DNA from: Sphingorhabdus sp. EL138
Lineage (GTDB): Bacteria; Pseudomonadota; Alphaproteobacteria; Sphingomonadales; Sphingomonadaceae
Direction: 5' to 3'
DNA length: 64,000 bases
Assembly: GCF_900258045.1 (NCBI RefSeq)
Contig: NZ_OGVD01000002.1
Location: 434,001 to 498,000, forward strand
Made by a program: the position numbers and the translations under genes. Shown in pieces: positions 16,820 through 25,874 of the stretch (the first letter of the stretch is position 1; each line of letters starts with the position of its first letter). Below the pieces are notes generated by a model. The model had not been told where the DNA came from. It did no database searches and was given only the letters and a program-made list of their open reading frames with translations.

Positions 16820-16850
16820 GGCCGGGGATAGAGATATTTCCGGCCTTTTT
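16820..16850 (+). terminator. Rho-independent terminator after the TonB receptor
   Basis: GGCCGG at 16820-16825 pairs with CCGGCC at 16840-16845, loop of 14 nt, then T5. It starts 22 bp after the stop codon. Confidence 0.88.
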
Positions 16851-17199
16851 GTTTCCATCGTCGCTAGGAGGGCGGATGGCTGTCCTGCATGTCTCGGTTC
16901 ATGATAGCGTTCGAAGCTGTTCTTGGATTGGGAGTCGACTTCATATGTTTGATGAATCGGCGTAGAAAATTTTGTGATTTCGTCAGAATCCAACTTACCG
17001 CAAATACCCATAGGGATCTGTGCACTTTGTAAACTTCGTGACTTTTGGCAGAAAACCAGGAAATATTTTGTTCATAAAACTAACCTTCAACCTGAACAAC
17101 TGCTGACAATAAGGTTCAGTCTCCACTCAACCGCTATCTCCTAACAAGGCTCTGCAAGCTCGGAAAAAGGTTCTCGAGTAGTTTGGAAGGAAAGTGGAG
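16851..17199. other. Intergenic stretch with probable promoter of the secreted-protein gene
   Basis: No convincing gene. A 66-codon frame on the minus strand (16811-17011) overlaps the terminator and has no recognisable features. Near 17083-17123 CTTCAACCTGAAC and AAGGTTCAG suggest an envelope-stress-type regulator site upstream of the next gene, but no consensus can be named with confidence. Confidence 0.4.
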
Positions 17200-17730
17200 A
17201 TGAATACTCTTAAAACAGCAATCGTCGGAACCGCTGCCGCAACTGCGATGGCCGTTTCAGCGACCCCGGCGATGGCGAAAGACTATGATCGGGATGGGAT
17301 TAGCGCCGGAGAAGTAATTGCAGGCGCTGTCGTGCTTGGCGGACTGGCGGCGATTTTATCGTCGGGCAAGAAGGATAAATATAGCAACAGCTACTATGAC
17401 GATGACTATCGCGACCGTCGCTATCGTGACCGCCGTTATCGTGATGGCCGTTATGGTTATGGTGATCGCAAGCGGATCAGACCGCGCCGGGCCGTGAACA
17501 AATGTGTTCGGGCTGCCGAGCGTAAGGCGAGCTATTACGGCCGGGCTGATGTGACCCAAATCCGTGATGTGAAGCGGACCCGCTACGGCTATAAAATCAA
17601 GGGCCGGCTCGTGGTGAAAGACGGTTATCGCGGATATCGCCGGAGTTACGACCGCGGCAAGTTTACCTGCTACGTTGAAGGCCGCCGGGTGTCCGGAGTG
17701 CGTCTGAAAGACCTTAGGCATCGCTACTAA
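17200..17730 (+). CDS. RY-rich secreted/membrane protein of unknown function (paralogue A)
   Basis: A 176-residue protein. The signal peptide ends ATPAMAKDYD (about residue 26). A hydrophobic glycine-zipper segment ISAGEVIAGAVVLGGLAAIL follows, then a linker of DRRYRD repeats, and a C-terminal domain with two cysteines: VNKCVRAAERKASYYGRADVTQI ... GKFTCYVEGRRV. The ATG at 17200 is chosen over an upstream GTG because GGAAGGAAAG precedes it. The same four-part layout recurs in the next gene. This looks like a sphingomonad envelope protein family with one membrane pass and a periplasmic disulfide domain. No function is known. Confidence 0.75.
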   Translation: MNTLKTAIVGTAAATAMAVSATPAMAKDYDRDGISAGEVIAGAVVLGGLAAILSSGKKDKYSNSYYDDDYRDRRYRDRRYRDGRYGYGDRKRIRPRRAVNKCVRAAERKASYYGRADVTQIRDVKRTRYGYKIKGRLVVKDGYRGYRRSYDRGKFTCYVEGRRVSGVRLKDLRHRY

Positions 17731-17843
17731 GGTTACTGGATATAAGAATATGGTTCAGCCTGGCGACAGGCTGGACCAACTATTTGTGGTATATGACTGG
17801 AGTCTGGGGCACAGAATCTGGTAAAACTTTGGGGGTATGAGTT

Positions 17844-18515
17844 ATGCGTTTTCATAAGAAAGTTTCCGCCGCCGTCGCATCGACGGCCTTGGTATTCACC
17901 GGATTTGCGCCTGCGATGGCAGCACCGGTCAATCCTGCACCGGCACCCGCTACTCTTATAGATATGGATAGACTTGGGTGGACAGCCGACAGCGACAAGG
18001 CTGAAGGCTGGCGCGGATATCGCGGTTACCGTGGGTATCGCGGCTATGGCTATGGCCGGGGTTATCGACGGCATCGGAACCGGGTGGATGCCGGGGATGT
18101 TCTCGCAGGTGTTTTGATCATCGGCGGCATTGCGGCAATTGCCAGTGCGGCCTCGAAGAACAAGCGGGATCGCCGTTATGAGGATCGCGACTATCGTTAT
18201 GATCGGCGCAACGACGACCGGCGCTATGATGATCGCCGCGACGATCGACGCTCAGACAGTCGGAGAGATGGCAGCAGAGATCGTGGGACGGGTTCGATGG
18301 ATACTGCCATCAACGTCTGCTCCAACGCTGCCGAGCGTCAGGCAGGGGACGATGCCCGTGTTTCTCAAATTCAATCGGTTGCCCGCGATGGTGCCGGCTG
18401 GCGCGTCGAAGGCAATCTGTCCGGCAAAGCGCAAACAACTTTCCTGTGTGGGACAACAAATGGCCGCGTGGACTTTGTCCAGCTGGGTGATGGTGAACTG
18501 GCTTTTGCGAACTAG
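17844..18515 (+). CDS. RY/DR-rich secreted/membrane protein of unknown function (paralogue B)
   Basis: A 223-residue paralogue of the preceding gene. It has signal peptide (APAMA-APV), a GYRGYRGYRGYGYGRGYR tract, a glycine-zipper segment VDAGDVLAGVLIIGGIAAIA, a DRR-rich linker (about 105-148), and the C-terminal domain AINVCSNAAERQAG ... QIQSVARDGAGWRVEG ... FLCG with the two cysteines in the same order. The linker is longer than in paralogue A. The ATG has GGGGG upstream. The two genes lie 113 bp apart on the same strand and probably arose by tandem duplication. Confidence 0.75.
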   Translation: MRFHKKVSAAVASTALVFTGFAPAMAAPVNPAPAPATLIDMDRLGWTADSDKAEGWRGYRGYRGYRGYGYGRGYRRHRNRVDAGDVLAGVLIIGGIAAIASAASKNKRDRRYEDRDYRYDRRNDDRRYDDRRDDRRSDSRRDGSRDRGTGSMDTAINVCSNAAERQAGDDARVSQIQSVARDGAGWRVEGNLSGKAQTTFLCGTTNGRVDFVQLGDGELAFAN

Positions 18516-18518
18516 GCG

Positions 18519-19313
18519 CTAAACCGCAGTACGGCCAAATTCCTGACGGGTGACCGGGTGCGAAGCGCTCAGCCCCCCGTCCACGGCAATCGCCTGGCCA
18601 TTGACATAGGATGACCGGTCAGATGCCAGGAACAGGGCAACTTCGGCCATCTCGATCGGATTGGCTCCGCGGCGCAGCGGATTGAGGTAACCAAGCCGGT
18701 CCTCTTTGCCTTTTTCCCGCGCTTTATCATAGATGAACTGGGTCATACCGGTCTCTGTAATACCGGGGCAAATGGCATTGCAGCGGACATTGGCAGTAGC
18801 AAATTGTTGCGCGGCAACTTTGACAAGATTGATAACACCCGCCTTGGACGCCGAGTAAGCTGGGCCGCCCGCTCCAGACCGGATACCTGCGACACTGGCG
18901 GTGCAGATGATGGAACCGCCATGCCCACTGTCGGCAATGACCTTTCCGGCATATTTCGCCGCCAGAAACGGTCCAATCAGATTGACACGCAGCACCTCTT
19001 GCCATTCGGCGACACTGCTGTCGAAAATGCCTTCAAAACCGCCGCCTATGCCAGCATTGGCGAAAAAGACGTGCAGGTCACCAAATTTCTGCTCCGCCGC
19101 ATCGACAAGCATTTCAATATCGCCTTCCGATCCAGCGTCGGCCTTGATGGCAATGATATCACCATTCGAGCCCTTGGCAGTTTCTTCCACCGCATCTGTC
19201 ACGTCACTGGCGATCACTTTTGCACCATGCTCGGCAAATAGCAGCGCCGAGGCCCTGCCAATACCGCTGCCTGCGCCGGTTATGATGGCCACTTTATCCT
19301 GGAGATCCGCCAT
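18519..19313 (-). CDS. SDR family NAD(P)-dependent oxidoreductase
   Basis: A 264-residue classical short-chain dehydrogenase. The nucleotide-binding motif TGAGSGIG is at 12-19, NAG at 86-88, and the catalytic set S140, Y153, K157 (YSASK). D37 after the second strand suggests NAD preference. This is the last gene of a four-gene operon (acyl-CoA dehydrogenase, alcohol dehydrogenase, kinase, SDR), 24 bp after the kinase gene. Likely it oxidises a hydroxyl intermediate of an acid or lipid side chain; substrate unknown. Confidence 0.88.
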   Translation of the reverse strand: MADLQDKVAIITGAGSGIGRASALLFAEHGAKVIASDVTDAVEETAKGSNGDIIAIKADAGSEGDIEMLVDAAEQKFGDLHVFFANAGIGGGFEGIFDSSVAEWQEVLRVNLIGPFLAAKYAGKVIADSGHGGSIICTASVAGIRSGAGGPAYSASKAGVINLVKVAAQQFATANVRCNAICPGITETGMTQFIYDKAREKGKEDRLGYLNPLRRGANPIEMAEVALFLASDRSSYVNGQAIAVDGGLSASHPVTRQEFGRTAV

Positions 19314-19337
19314 GTTCGTGCTCCTGTTAGCTTGTTT

Positions 19338-20399
19338 TTAGGCGCCAGCGCGTTTTGCCGCTTCCCATCCGGCTTGGGCCAGGGGTGTTACGCGGTCAGA
19401 CATCTCGGCCGCGGCAGCACTGTTCGCCGTACCATCTACTACACGCTTCTGGATGCCTTGCAAAATTGCAGCAATCCGGAACAGGTTATAAGCGAGATAC
19501 CAGTCCATTGGCGGCAGATCCTCGATACCGGATTTCTCACAATAACGGGCGATGGCTTCTTCCCGCGACGGGATACCAAGGGCTTCCAGATCAACGCCCT
19601 TCAAACCGCTGCGACCCTCAGGCTCCATTTCATAAGCCATCAGCCAGTAAGCAAAATCGGCAATCGGATCGCCTAGCGTGGATAACTCCCAATCAAGCAC
19701 TGCTATAACTTTCGGTTCGTCATGAGCAAAGATCATATTGTCGAGACGGTAATCGCCATGGACAATGCCAAAGCTCTTCTGCTCCGGTATGGTCTTCGTC
19801 AGCCATTCGATAAGCTGATCCATCTCCGGAATGGTTTCGAGCTCGGATAATTTATACTGCTGTGTCCACCGAGAAATCTGACGTTCACAGTAATTTCCGG
19901 GCTTGCCATGTTTTTCCAAGCCCAGATTGGCAGGATCATAGCTGTGGAGTAAGGCGAGCGTATCGATCATCTCATGATAAATCGCCCGTCGCTCATCTGG
20001 CTCCATGCCTGGCAGTGTGCCATCCCAAAGTGTCCGGCCGTCAGCCATGCCCATGATATAGAACATCGTGCCAATGACATCGTCATCTTCGCAAAGGCCA
20101 TAGGGTTTTGCGACGGGAAAGCCCGCCGGGTGAAGTCCGGCAATAACTCTGAACTCGCGGTCAACGGCGTGAGCCGATGGCAATAACTTGCCAAATGGCT
20201 TCTTGCGCAAGACATAGTCGGTGCCGGGAGTTTCAATTTTGTAGGTTGGATTAGACTGGCCGCCCTTGAACTTTGTAATCGTCATGGGACCAATAAAGCC
20301 TTCGACATTAGCTTCCATCCATTTGGCCAGGCTTGCCTCGTCGAGCTTGTCCTTATCCGGCACTGCCATTGTACCGGTCATGTCTTCTTGTGGATTCAT
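19338..20399 (-). CDS. APH-fold phosphotransferase, ACAD10/11-type kinase
   Basis: A 353-residue protein of the aminoglycoside-phosphotransferase/choline-kinase superfamily. The catalytic loop is HGDYRLDNMIF and the metal-binding Asp lies in VLDWELSTLGDPIADFAYWL. The N-lobe contains GGQSNPTYKI and VLRKKPFGKLLPSAHAVDREFRVI, the pattern of kinases fused to acyl-CoA dehydrogenase in mammalian ACAD10/ACAD11. In 4-hydroxyacyl-CoA catabolism (LvaA of Pseudomonas putida is the bacterial example) the kinase phosphorylates the 4-hydroxyl before the dehydrogenase-like partner isomerises it. The companion dehydrogenase gene is in the same operon, so a related role is likely but inferred. Confidence 0.85.
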   Translation of the reverse strand: MNPQEDMTGTMAVPDKDKLDEASLAKWMEANVEGFIGPMTITKFKGGQSNPTYKIETPGTDYVLRKKPFGKLLPSAHAVDREFRVIAGLHPAGFPVAKPYGLCEDDDVIGTMFYIMGMADGRTLWDGTLPGMEPDERRAIYHEMIDTLALLHSYDPANLGLEKHGKPGNYCERQISRWTQQYKLSELETIPEMDQLIEWLTKTIPEQKSFGIVHGDYRLDNMIFAHDEPKVIAVLDWELSTLGDPIADFAYWLMAYEMEPEGRSGLKGVDLEALGIPSREEAIARYCEKSGIEDLPPMDWYLAYNLFRIAAILQGIQKRVVDGTANSAAAAEMSDRVTPLAQAGWEAAKRAGA

Positions 20400-20418
20400 G
20401 GAAGTTCCCTCTTCCTAT

Positions 20419-21504
20419 TTAGCTGAAAGTAATGACGGAGCGCGCCGCATCACCCTTTTTCATTTTTTCAAAACCGCCATTGATCTGCTCAAGCGGAATC
20501 GTCTCCGCAACGATACTATCCAAATCCAGCAAGCCGCGCAGGTAGAAATCGACCAAGCGCGGAATATCCACCGGAAACCGGTTTCCGCCCATGAGCACGC
20601 CCTGCAATTTCTTGCCAGATAGCAAGTCCATGGCGCTGAGGCCTACTTGATGATCCAGGGGCATCATGCCGAGTATTGTTGCGGTGCCGCCTCGTTTTAG
20701 CGAGCCAACTGCGAGTTCGCCGGATGCCGGACGCCCGACTGCCTCGATTGCATGATCGACGCCTCCCTTGGTAAGGTCCAAAATTTGTTCTGCAGCGTCA
20801 TCAGCCATGGCGTCAACAGTATCAGTCGCTCCGAGCTTCATTGCGAGGTCCCGTTTTTCCGGAACAGGGTCGGCCGCAATGATACGACCTGCTCCAGCAA
20901 TTTTGGCTGCGTTAATCGTTGCCAATCCGACACCGCCGCAGCCGACTACTGCAACAGTTTCTCCGGGTGTGACAGCGCAGGCATTAAATATGGTTCCTGC
21001 TCCGGTCGTAACCGCGCAACCAATAACCGCGGCACGATCAAGCGGCATGTCGGGATCAATCCGCGTACAGGCATGCTCATGTATCAGCATCTGCTCGGCA
21101 AAAGCTGATAGATTGAGCATTTGCGCAACTGTTGAACCATCAGGGCGTGTAATACGCGGCGCTTCGCCTTCCGCTCGCCGTGTATCGGCCCCAAGGCAGA
21201 GTGACATGCGGCCAGAAACACAGAATTCGCAATGGCCGCAAAAAGCAGACAAGCAGGAAACCACGGCATCGCCGACCGCAACGGTTCTCACTTCACTGCC
21301 AATTGCTTCGACAATACCAGCCGCTTCATGACCCGGTATGGCGGGCAGAGGATGCGGGTAGTTGCCATCAATGAAATGAAGATCCGAATGGCACAACCCG
21401 CAGGCGGCCGTTCGGATCAGCACTTCGTGCGGTCCCGGCTTGGAGATGGTTACATCTTCGATTTCGAGCGGTTTTCCCGCTTCAACCAGGACTGCTGCTT
21501 TCAT
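20419..21504 (-). CDS. Zinc-dependent alcohol dehydrogenase
   Basis: A 361-residue medium-chain dehydrogenase. Catalytic zinc ligands fit C38 (CGLCHSD) and H59 (PGHEAAG). The four structural-zinc cysteines lie in CLSAFCGHCEFCVSGRMSLC. The NAD-binding motif is VVGCGGVGLATINAA, and an acidic residue after the second strand (AADP) suggests NAD. It lies 15 bp after the acyl-CoA dehydrogenase gene and 19 bp before the kinase gene. It is of the class III/aryl alcohol type; the alcohol it oxidises is probably an intermediate of the same pathway. Confidence 0.88.
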   Translation of the reverse strand: MKAAVLVEAGKPLEIEDVTISKPGPHEVLIRTAACGLCHSDLHFIDGNYPHPLPAIPGHEAAGIVEAIGSEVRTVAVGDAVVSCLSAFCGHCEFCVSGRMSLCLGADTRRAEGEAPRITRPDGSTVAQMLNLSAFAEQMLIHEHACTRIDPDMPLDRAAVIGCAVTTGAGTIFNACAVTPGETVAVVGCGGVGLATINAAKIAGAGRIIAADPVPEKRDLAMKLGATDTVDAMADDAAEQILDLTKGGVDHAIEAVGRPASGELAVGSLKRGGTATILGMMPLDHQVGLSAMDLLSGKKLQGVLMGGNRFPVDIPRLVDFYLRGLLDLDSIVAETIPLEQINGGFEKMKKGDAARSVITFS

Positions 21505-21519
21505 CTAATCGGTCCTCTC

Positions 21520-22827
21520 TTATCGCGTGACGGCAAGGTCGCCGGATGATATTTCTTCCTTCATTTTGCTGCCATCAGCGGTTTCGGCATATTTGCCATA
21601 TTCCATTTTCGCGATCGTCCGGTTGTGAACTTCATCGGGGCCGTCCGCAAGACGCAGGGTGCGTTGATGCGCATAAGCACTGGCCAATCCGAAGTCATTG
21701 CTGACACCGCCTCCGCCATGCGCCTGAATGGCATCATCAATGATTTTCAACGCCATCGTTGGGGCTTGAACCTTGATCATTGCGATCTCCGCTTTTGCGT
21801 ATTTGTTACCGACCTTGTCCATCATATCTGCAGCTTTCAGGCAAAGAAGACGGCTCATATCAATATCGATACGTGCCCGAGCAACGCGTTCATCCCAAAC
21901 GCTGTGCTCGGAAATACGTTTGCCGAAGGCGATACGCGATTGCAGACGCTTAACCATTTTCTCAAGTGCTTCTTCCGCAACACCGATGGTGCGCATGCAG
22001 TGATGAATACGACCAGGTCCAAGGCGGCCCTGCGCAATCTCAAAGCCGCGTCCTTCGCCCAGAATGATATTGGACGCTGGAACACGCACATCTTTCATCT
22101 CGACTTCCATATGGCCATGCGGCGCATCGTCATAACCGAAGACGGGCAGATGGCGGATGATATTCACGCCTGGCGCGTCGGTTGGCATCAGGATCTGGGA
22201 TTGTTGCGTATAACGGCTGCCTTCAAAACTGGTCTTGCCCATCACAATCGCGATTTTGCAGCGCGGATCACCAAGGCCGGAAGACCACCATTTGCGGCCG
22301 TTGATGACATATTCGTCGCCGTCTCGGACGATCGCCGTTTCAATATTGGTTGCATCCGATGATGCCACAGCCGGTTCTGTCATCAAAAAGGCTGAACGAA
22401 TCTCACCATTCATCAACGGACGAAGATACTGCTCTTTCTGTTCCAGCGTGCCATAGCGATGGAATACTTCCATATTGCCGGTATCCGGTGCAGAGCAGTT
22501 AAATACTTCGGATGAAAAACCGACGCGGCCCATTTCTTCAGCGCACAGCGCATATTCGAGGTTTGTCAGGCCAGGACCTTCAAATTCAAACGTATCGTCA
22601 ATATGCGGTAGGTTCGGATTGGAGGGCGGCATAAATAGGTTCCAAATGCCCTTTTCTTTCGCTTTGGCTTTTTCTTCTTCCACGACTTGAAGGACTTTCC
22701 AGCGATCTCCGGATTCGTCTTCAGCCTGATAATCAGCAACGCGGGGACGCACATGATTCTCGATATGCTCACGCACCTGATTGCGCCAATATTCCTGCTT
22801 CTCCGTGAGATCAAAATCCATGCTCAT
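21520..22827 (-). CDS. Acyl-CoA dehydrogenase family protein (ACAD11-like)
   Basis: A 435-residue flavoenzyme. The FAD/substrate segment is [20 protein letters not shown] and the C-terminal signature is [23 protein letters not shown]. The DGPDEVH form and the longer N-terminus ([15 protein letters not shown]) are typical of the ACAD11 branch rather than of straight-chain acyl-CoA dehydrogenases. It heads an operon with an alcohol dehydrogenase, an APH-fold kinase and an SDR, so kinase and dehydrogenase are split halves of the ACAD11 architecture. The GPH transporter gene lies 97 bp upstream on the same strand. Confidence 0.88.
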   Translation of the reverse strand: MSMDFDLTEKQEYWRNQVREHIENHVRPRVADYQAEDESGDRWKVLQVVEEEKAKAKEKGIWNLFMPPSNPNLPHIDDTFEFEGPGLTNLEYALCAEEMGRVGFSSEVFNCSAPDTGNMEVFHRYGTLEQKEQYLRPLMNGEIRSAFLMTEPAVASSDATNIETAIVRDGDEYVINGRKWWSSGLGDPRCKIAIVMGKTSFEGSRYTQQSQILMPTDAPGVNIIRHLPVFGYDDAPHGHMEVEMKDVRVPASNIILGEGRGFEIAQGRLGPGRIHHCMRTIGVAEEALEKMVKRLQSRIAFGKRISEHSVWDERVARARIDIDMSRLLCLKAADMMDKVGNKYAKAEIAMIKVQAPTMALKIIDDAIQAHGGGGVSNDFGLASAYAHQRTLRLADGPDEVHNRTIAKMEYGKYAETADGSKMKEEISSGDLAVTR

Positions 22828-22924
22828 GTCCTTTTTTGAAAGATTTTCGATTTAACTATGCAATTAACTTATCAGAGCCGCGACGGCTTTGCCACAGGGA
22901 AACGTGTCCGAATTCGGAAAAATT

Positions 22925-24340
22925 CTACTCCGCCGCGCGGGCAGACATCCGTTCTTCATGATCCTTTTCGCCCAGCGGAAACAATGTGTAGGCCCAAGCC
23001 CCGATCAACGCGATCACTGTGGCAAGAACCACATAGAAAAGTGCCAGATTGTCGACGATTTCTGGATCGACCGTGCCACTCGCGGCACCCTGTGGCAGGC
23101 CGACGAGAGCGATGATCAATCCAGATAGCAGGATGCCTAGTCCGTTGACGACTTTTTGCATGAAAAACATGCCGGAAGAGAACAGTCCCTCGGTCCGCTT
23201 TCCGGTATCATGCTCATATTGGTCCGAAACATCGGCGATCATCGACATGGTCAAAATCATCGCCGAGATTCCGGCAGCAGTCGAACTGATCAGGAAAGCG
23301 AATAGCATAGGCACCATCACTGGATCCTCGGGTTCCGGAAACAGGCCGACAAAACGCAGCCAGTAGGGGAGCGTACCGAGCATGAGAGTTACGAGCGCCA
23401 GCCAGGCGGCGGCATGTGCCTTGCCGAGCTTTTTCGAAATCGGGGTGACCATGACAAAGGCCACGATAGCAGCGACAAGCAGCAAGACCGAATAGGCGGT
23501 GAAATTGGCTTGGGTAAACTCCCAAACATGGGTGAACAGATAGATAGAGAGCGCGAAGATCAACCACTGGTTGGTAAAGGCAAAAACGCCTGCGAACATC
23601 AGGAGCAGAAAAGGTCGGTAGCGGAAAGCCTGCAGGATCTCTCCGAAGCTCTCGGCAGATTGCGGATATTCGGTGGCTTGCCGATACTGGCCGACAACCC
23701 TCTTGTGGGTGCCAATGGCGGATGACAGCGCGGCAATGATCATGATGCACGCTCCGAAAAGTGCATAAATACTGTACCCGTCCGGATTGAGCTGTCCATC
23801 TGCATATGCCGCGGTGGGAGTGAGGAAAAAGGCATAAGCCAGGAACATCACGAAAATGCCACCGCCCCAGCCAAAAAGAAATCGGTATCGCATGATGGCA
23901 GTCCGGTCATGATAATCCCGGCTCAATTCGGGCAACAGTGCCAGCGCTGGCACTTCATAGGTCGAAAACGCCATGCGGACGGCCATGGCGATGACAAATA
24001 AATAGGCAAATGTACCCCATTCGCTGAGTTCCGGGGGGTGCCAGAGGGCGATCCAGATGAGGGCGATGGGAATGACCGCGCCGTATAGCCATGGGTGGCG
24101 TCGGCCAATCTTGGTCCGGGTGCGATCACTCATCTGTCCCACCGCCGGATCGATAAAGGCGTCGGCAATAAGAGCGAGCGCGATGGCCAGGCTGACGAGA
24201 TCGGCGCGCAGTCCGACAACCTGATTATAGTAGAACAGTAAGAAGGTGGCGAAGCCGTTGTCCTTGATGCCATAGGCAACGGATCCGAAGCCGTATGCGA
24301 GTTTCGATTTCAGTGGCAATGTTTCCGAAGCGGCGTTCAT
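22925..24340 (-). CDS. GPH-type MFS transporter (sodium/proton symporter family)
   Basis: A 471-residue membrane protein with 12 predicted helices. The loop after helix 2-3, DAFIDPAVGQMSDRTRTKIGRRHPW, matches the glycoside-pentoside-hexuronide (MelB) family. The ATG at 24340 (MNAASETLPLKSKLAYG) is preferred; an upstream in-frame ATG at 24412 would add 24 residues not usual for the family. In sphingomonads these carriers often sit in catabolic islands and probably import the pathway substrate. It is divergent from the acyl-CoA dehydrogenase pair and shares the intergenic region holding an inverted repeat (24493-24526). Confidence 0.87.
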   Translation of the reverse strand: MNAASETLPLKSKLAYGFGSVAYGIKDNGFATFLLFYYNQVVGLRADLVSLAIALALIADAFIDPAVGQMSDRTRTKIGRRHPWLYGAVIPIALIWIALWHPPELSEWGTFAYLFVIAMAVRMAFSTYEVPALALLPELSRDYHDRTAIMRYRFLFGWGGGIFVMFLAYAFFLTPTAAYADGQLNPDGYSIYALFGACIMIIAALSSAIGTHKRVVGQYRQATEYPQSAESFGEILQAFRYRPFLLLMFAGVFAFTNQWLIFALSIYLFTHVWEFTQANFTAYSVLLLVAAIVAFVMVTPISKKLGKAHAAAWLALVTLMLGTLPYWLRFVGLFPEPEDPVMVPMLFAFLISSTAAGISAMILTMSMIADVSDQYEHDTGKRTEGLFSSGMFFMQKVVNGLGILLSGLIIALVGLPQGAASGTVDPEIVDNLALFYVVLATVIALIGAWAYTLFPLGEKDHEERMSARAAE

Positions 24341-24492
24341 GGACGTTTGTCCGTAAAATGACGAACAGTGCGCTGTATCAGCAGACAAACTGATTCGGGA
24401 TTCGTTTCCCAATTCCGGTCATTTTCACGCATCCAGTCCTGCTCCCTTTTTGTCTCTTGCATAGGCTTCACATAAAAAGTTCGTCAATCGAT

Positions 24493-24526
24493 TCCGTGAC
24501 GCCTTCCTGTTGACGTTACGGAATCC
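24493..24526. promoter_or_regulatory. Inverted repeat, candidate operator of the divergent catabolic genes
   Basis: ATTCCGTGACG (24493-24503) and CGTTACGGAAT (24516-24526) are complementary at 10 of 11 positions, separated by 12 bp. The centre-to-centre distance is 23 bp, about two helical turns. The site lies in the 298-bp region between the divergent transporter and acyl-CoA dehydrogenase genes, so one regulator could control both arms. No regulator gene is adjacent. Confidence 0.55.
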
Positions 24527-24638
24527 GGTGCCGGGTTTGGCCGGAAAAATTTCTGTCCGGAAATGCGAGGCGATCGTTGAACCTTGGGGCTGTCCTATGT
24601 TAGTTTGATCTTAATCAATCAATTAAAGGAACACAATC

Positions 24639-25832
24639 ATGTCCGATCTTGAAAGCTTCCGCGCAGAGACAGCTGCTTGGCTCGAAGCCAATTGTCCGCC
24701 AGAAATGCGCCAGCCAGTTGTCGACGAAAGCGACATTTGCTGGGGTGGGAAAAATCCGACCTTCAAACCCGGTCAGAAAGAATGGATGGACAAAATGGCG
24801 GCCAAGGGTTGGACCGTTCCTGATTGGCCGAAGGAATATGGTGGTGGGGGGTTGTCTCGCGCTGAAACCAAAATCTTGCTTCAGGAAATGGGTCGGCTGA
24901 AAATTCGTTCGCCATTGTCGAGCTTTGGGATCTGGATGCTTGGCCCCGCATTGCTGCATTTTGGTACCGAAGAACAGAAGTTGCATTTCCTGCCGCCGAT
25001 CGCTCGCGGTGAAGTACGCTGGTGTCAGGGGTATTCGGAGCCCGGATCCGGCTCAGACTTGGCCTCGTTGCAAACTTCCGCCGAAGACAAAGGCGATCAT
25101 TACCTGATCAATGGACAGAAGATCTGGACGAGTTACGCTGACAAAGCAGACTGGATTTTCTGCCTGACCCGGACCGACAAATCGACCAAGCATAAAGGCA
25201 TTAGCTTCATGCTGTTCGATATGACGAACCAAGGCGTAGAGACGAAACCCATCGTCTTGATCTCTGGCCAGTCGGCATTTTGCGAGACATTTTTTACAGA
25301 CGTGGAAGTACCGAAGACTTATGGTGATGACGTTTCATCCGTGGTGGGTGAAGTAAACCGCGGCTGGGATGTTGCCAAATATCTGCTGGGGCATGAGCGC
25401 AGTATGATTTCCGGTGACGGCTCCTCCGGGGCAACGTCGCTCGGCTCTAAATTTGCCGATCAATATGGCCGTGATGAAATGGGCCGGCTGGATGATCCAA
25501 TGCTTCGCGCCCAGATGGCGGAGATGGACATCGATGTGCTGGCCTTCCGTGCGATGGCAGAACGATTTGGCGACACTTTCAAGGCCAATCTTTGCCATCC
25601 AGCACAGCCGAATATGATGAAATATGCTGGTACTGAGATCAACAAGCGCCGCCACGAATTGATTATGTCTGCTGGCGGCAGTGAGGTGCTGGAATGGGAA
25701 AGTGACGCCTCCAATGGCGGGCTCACCGCACGTGGCTGGCTCAGGACCAAGGCCAACAGCATTGAAGGCGGAACCAGCGAAGTCATGCTGAACGTCGTTT
25801 CCAAACAGATATTGCAATTGCCCAACGCCTAA
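24639..25832 (+). CDS. Acyl-CoA dehydrogenase family protein (large subunit type)
   Basis: A 397-residue acyl-CoA dehydrogenase. Middle domain GYSEPGSGSDLASLQTSAEDKGDHYLINGQKIWTS, and C-terminal helix with IEGGTSEVMLNVVSKQILQLP. The N-terminal DLESFRAETAAWLEANCPPEMRQP is typical of the dehydrogenases that pair with a shorter homologue. The next gene encodes such a homologue, 42 bp downstream. In steroid and branched-acid catabolism these pairs form alpha2beta2 heterotetramers; that is the probable state here. Spacing and orientation indicate an operon with the following dehydrogenase and SDR. Confidence 0.9.
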   Translation: MSDLESFRAETAAWLEANCPPEMRQPVVDESDICWGGKNPTFKPGQKEWMDKMAAKGWTVPDWPKEYGGGGLSRAETKILLQEMGRLKIRSPLSSFGIWMLGPALLHFGTEEQKLHFLPPIARGEVRWCQGYSEPGSGSDLASLQTSAEDKGDHYLINGQKIWTSYADKADWIFCLTRTDKSTKHKGISFMLFDMTNQGVETKPIVLISGQSAFCETFFTDVEVPKTYGDDVSSVVGEVNRGWDVAKYLLGHERSMISGDGSSGATSLGSKFADQYGRDEMGRLDDPMLRAQMAEMDIDVLAFRAMAERFGDTFKANLCHPAQPNMMKYAGTEINKRRHELIMSAGGSEVLEWESDASNGGLTARGWLRTKANSIEGGTSEVMLNVVSKQILQLPNA

Positions 25833-25874
25833 TCGCGCAGGCAGTTAAACAACCATATTAGAAGGATGAAAGCG

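Noticed and set aside
16811-17011. 66-codon minus-strand frame after the first TonB receptor
   Set aside because: It overlaps the receptor's terminator, lacks a ribosome site and shows no family features.
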